A stretch of DNA of 34,573 nucleotides, from positions 1 to 34,573 of the forward strand of contig JBLIKA010000021.1 of the NCBI GenBank assembly GCA_047637355.1, given 5' to 3'. Of this stretch, positions 33,912 through 34,573 are shown one piece after another (position 1 is the first letter of the stretch; every line of letters begins with the position of its first letter). The stretch is from Glaciecola sp047637355 (lineage in GTDB: Bacteria > Pseudomonadota > Gammaproteobacteria > Enterobacterales > Alteromonadaceae). Under the pieces are notes generated by a model that made no database searches, was not told the origin of the DNA, and saw nothing but the letters and a program-made list of their open reading frames with translations. The position numbers and the translations under genes are program-made.

Positions 33912-34573
33912 ATGAACAAACCTTCTCAGCACAACAAACTAGCTACTTTCACACCTAAACTACTGTCATTAACTATTGCCTCAGTTTTGTCGATTTCCGC
34001 TTTCGCACAAGAAGCAGAAGTGAAAAAAGATGATAAAGATGTCGAAAAAATACAAGTTATTGGTTCAAACATACGCGGCGGTCAAGTTGCAGAAGCACTC
34101 GCTGTATCGGTAATCGACGCAGAAGCTATTGGCGAACTAGGTATCGATTCGTTGGATGATTTATTGCAACTCATCCCTGAGAACGGACAAAACTTTTTTA
34201 ATGAAGCTCAGAATATCGGCGGTGGTGTAAACGCTGCTCGCGGCGATATTGGCACCTATAACCTAAGAAATTTAGGCACAGGTAATACATTAGTATTGCT
34301 GAACGGTCGCCGAATGGTGAATTCAGCATCTTATCAGACTGAAGAAGTTGGTGGCAGTTTCGTACCAGTCAACTCGGTTAATATTAATACCATTCCTATT
34401 GCTGGCTTGAGTCGCGTAGAAGTTTTACGTGACGGTGCCTCTGCAATATATGGTGCTGATGCAGTAGCCGGTGTCGTAAACCATGTTGTGCAGTCAAATT
34501 TTGTTGGCCTTACATTGTCCGGCCGCTGGGCACAGTATGACGAAATACCGCGCGAGGAACAAACCTTGTCCCT
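33912..34573 (+). CDS. TonB-dependent outer membrane receptor, N-terminal part
   Basis: Cut by the window end; 220 complete codons are visible. A signal peptide (1-32, ending SAFA before QE) leads to a TonB-box-like EKIQVIG (45-51). The plug domain follows directly, with LRNLGTGNTLVLLNGRRM and RVEVLRDGASAIYGADAVAGVVN, standard plug motifs. There is no STN signalling domain between the signal peptide and the plug. CGGGA lies before the ATG. The substrate is unknown: siderophore, oligosaccharide and other ligands all fit. It lies 231 bases after the FecR-like gene. Confidence 0.9.
   Translation, partial: MNKPSQHNKLATFTPKLLSLTIASVLSISAFAQEAEVKKDDKDVEKIQVIGSNIRGGQVAEALAVSVIDAEAIGELGIDSLDDLLQLIPENGQNFFNEAQNIGGGVNAARGDIGTYNLRNLGTGNTLVLLNGRRMVNSASYQTEEVGGSFVPVNSVNINTIPIAGLSRVEVLRDGASAIYGADAVAGVVNHVVQSNFVGLTLSGRWAQYDEIPREEQTLS

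Noticed and set aside
1..34573. tRNA genes, CRISPR arrays, insertion sequences or attachment sites
   Set aside because: No cloverleaf-like segments, regularly spaced repeats, transposase frames or integrase genes were seen while reading both strands.

Overview
The window is a chromosomal segment of a marine-type gammaproteobacterium, most likely an Alteromonadales member (Alteromonas/Glaciecola/Paraglaciecola-like). The evidence is the gene order dapD-glnD-map // rpsB-tsf-pyrH-frr-uppS-cdsA-dxr-rseP-bamA-skp-(lpxD)-fabZ-lpxA-lpxB-rnhB-dnaE-accA-tilS, the AT-leaning base composition, and a FecI/FecR/TonB-receptor cassette. The genus is inferred; no rRNA or other marker is present to settle it. 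No tRNA, rRNA, CRISPR array, prophage or insertion sequence was seen.

Layout. (1) 1-1303, plus strand: a small PspB-like membrane protein and an M14-family metallopeptidase, closing on a terminator shared with the opposing strand. (2) 1332-4369, minus strand: the ribosome-assembly GTPase RbgA/YlqF and a KefB/C-type CPA2 cation:proton antiporter. (3) 4753-5688, plus strand: a diguanylate cyclase with an intact GGDEF motif and I-site. (4) 5761-25507, minus strand: about 20 kb of housekeeping genes read from rpsB towards tilS. They cover translation (rpsB, tsf, frr, tilS), UMP kinase (pyrH), isoprenoid and undecaprenyl precursors (dxr, uppS), phospholipid (cdsA), envelope proteolysis (rseP), outer-membrane protein assembly (bamA, skp), lipid A and fatty acid synthesis (fabZ, lpxA, lpxB, accA), and replication (rnhB, dnaE). 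(5) 25797-26900, plus strand: an Old Yellow Enzyme-type alkene reductase lying in the divergent gap between rpsB and map. (6) 27390-31713, plus strand: map, glnD and dapD, ending at a strong terminator. (7) 31840-32289, minus strand: a YqcA/MioC-type flavodoxin. (8) 32656-34573, plus strand: a FecI-like sigma factor, a FecR-like anti-sigma with no periplasmic domain, and the start of a TonB-dependent receptor cut by the window edge.

The core block supplies the cell envelope and the translation machinery together. Most genes are packed or overlapping, so translational coupling is likely. Three departures from the textbook arrangement stand out. lpxD is absent from its usual place between skp and fabZ, and a terminator-like hairpin sits there instead. 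An alkene reductase gene is inserted between rpsB and map. In the FecI/FecR/receptor cassette, both the anti-sigma and the receptor lack the domains used in classical surface signalling. The rpsB leader keeps a clear promoter with a GC-rich discriminator and a folded 5' UTR of the kind used for S2 autoregulation. Start codons are often non-ATG: eight TTG and five GTG among 30 genes. No completely new system was proven here; the best leads are listed as findings.
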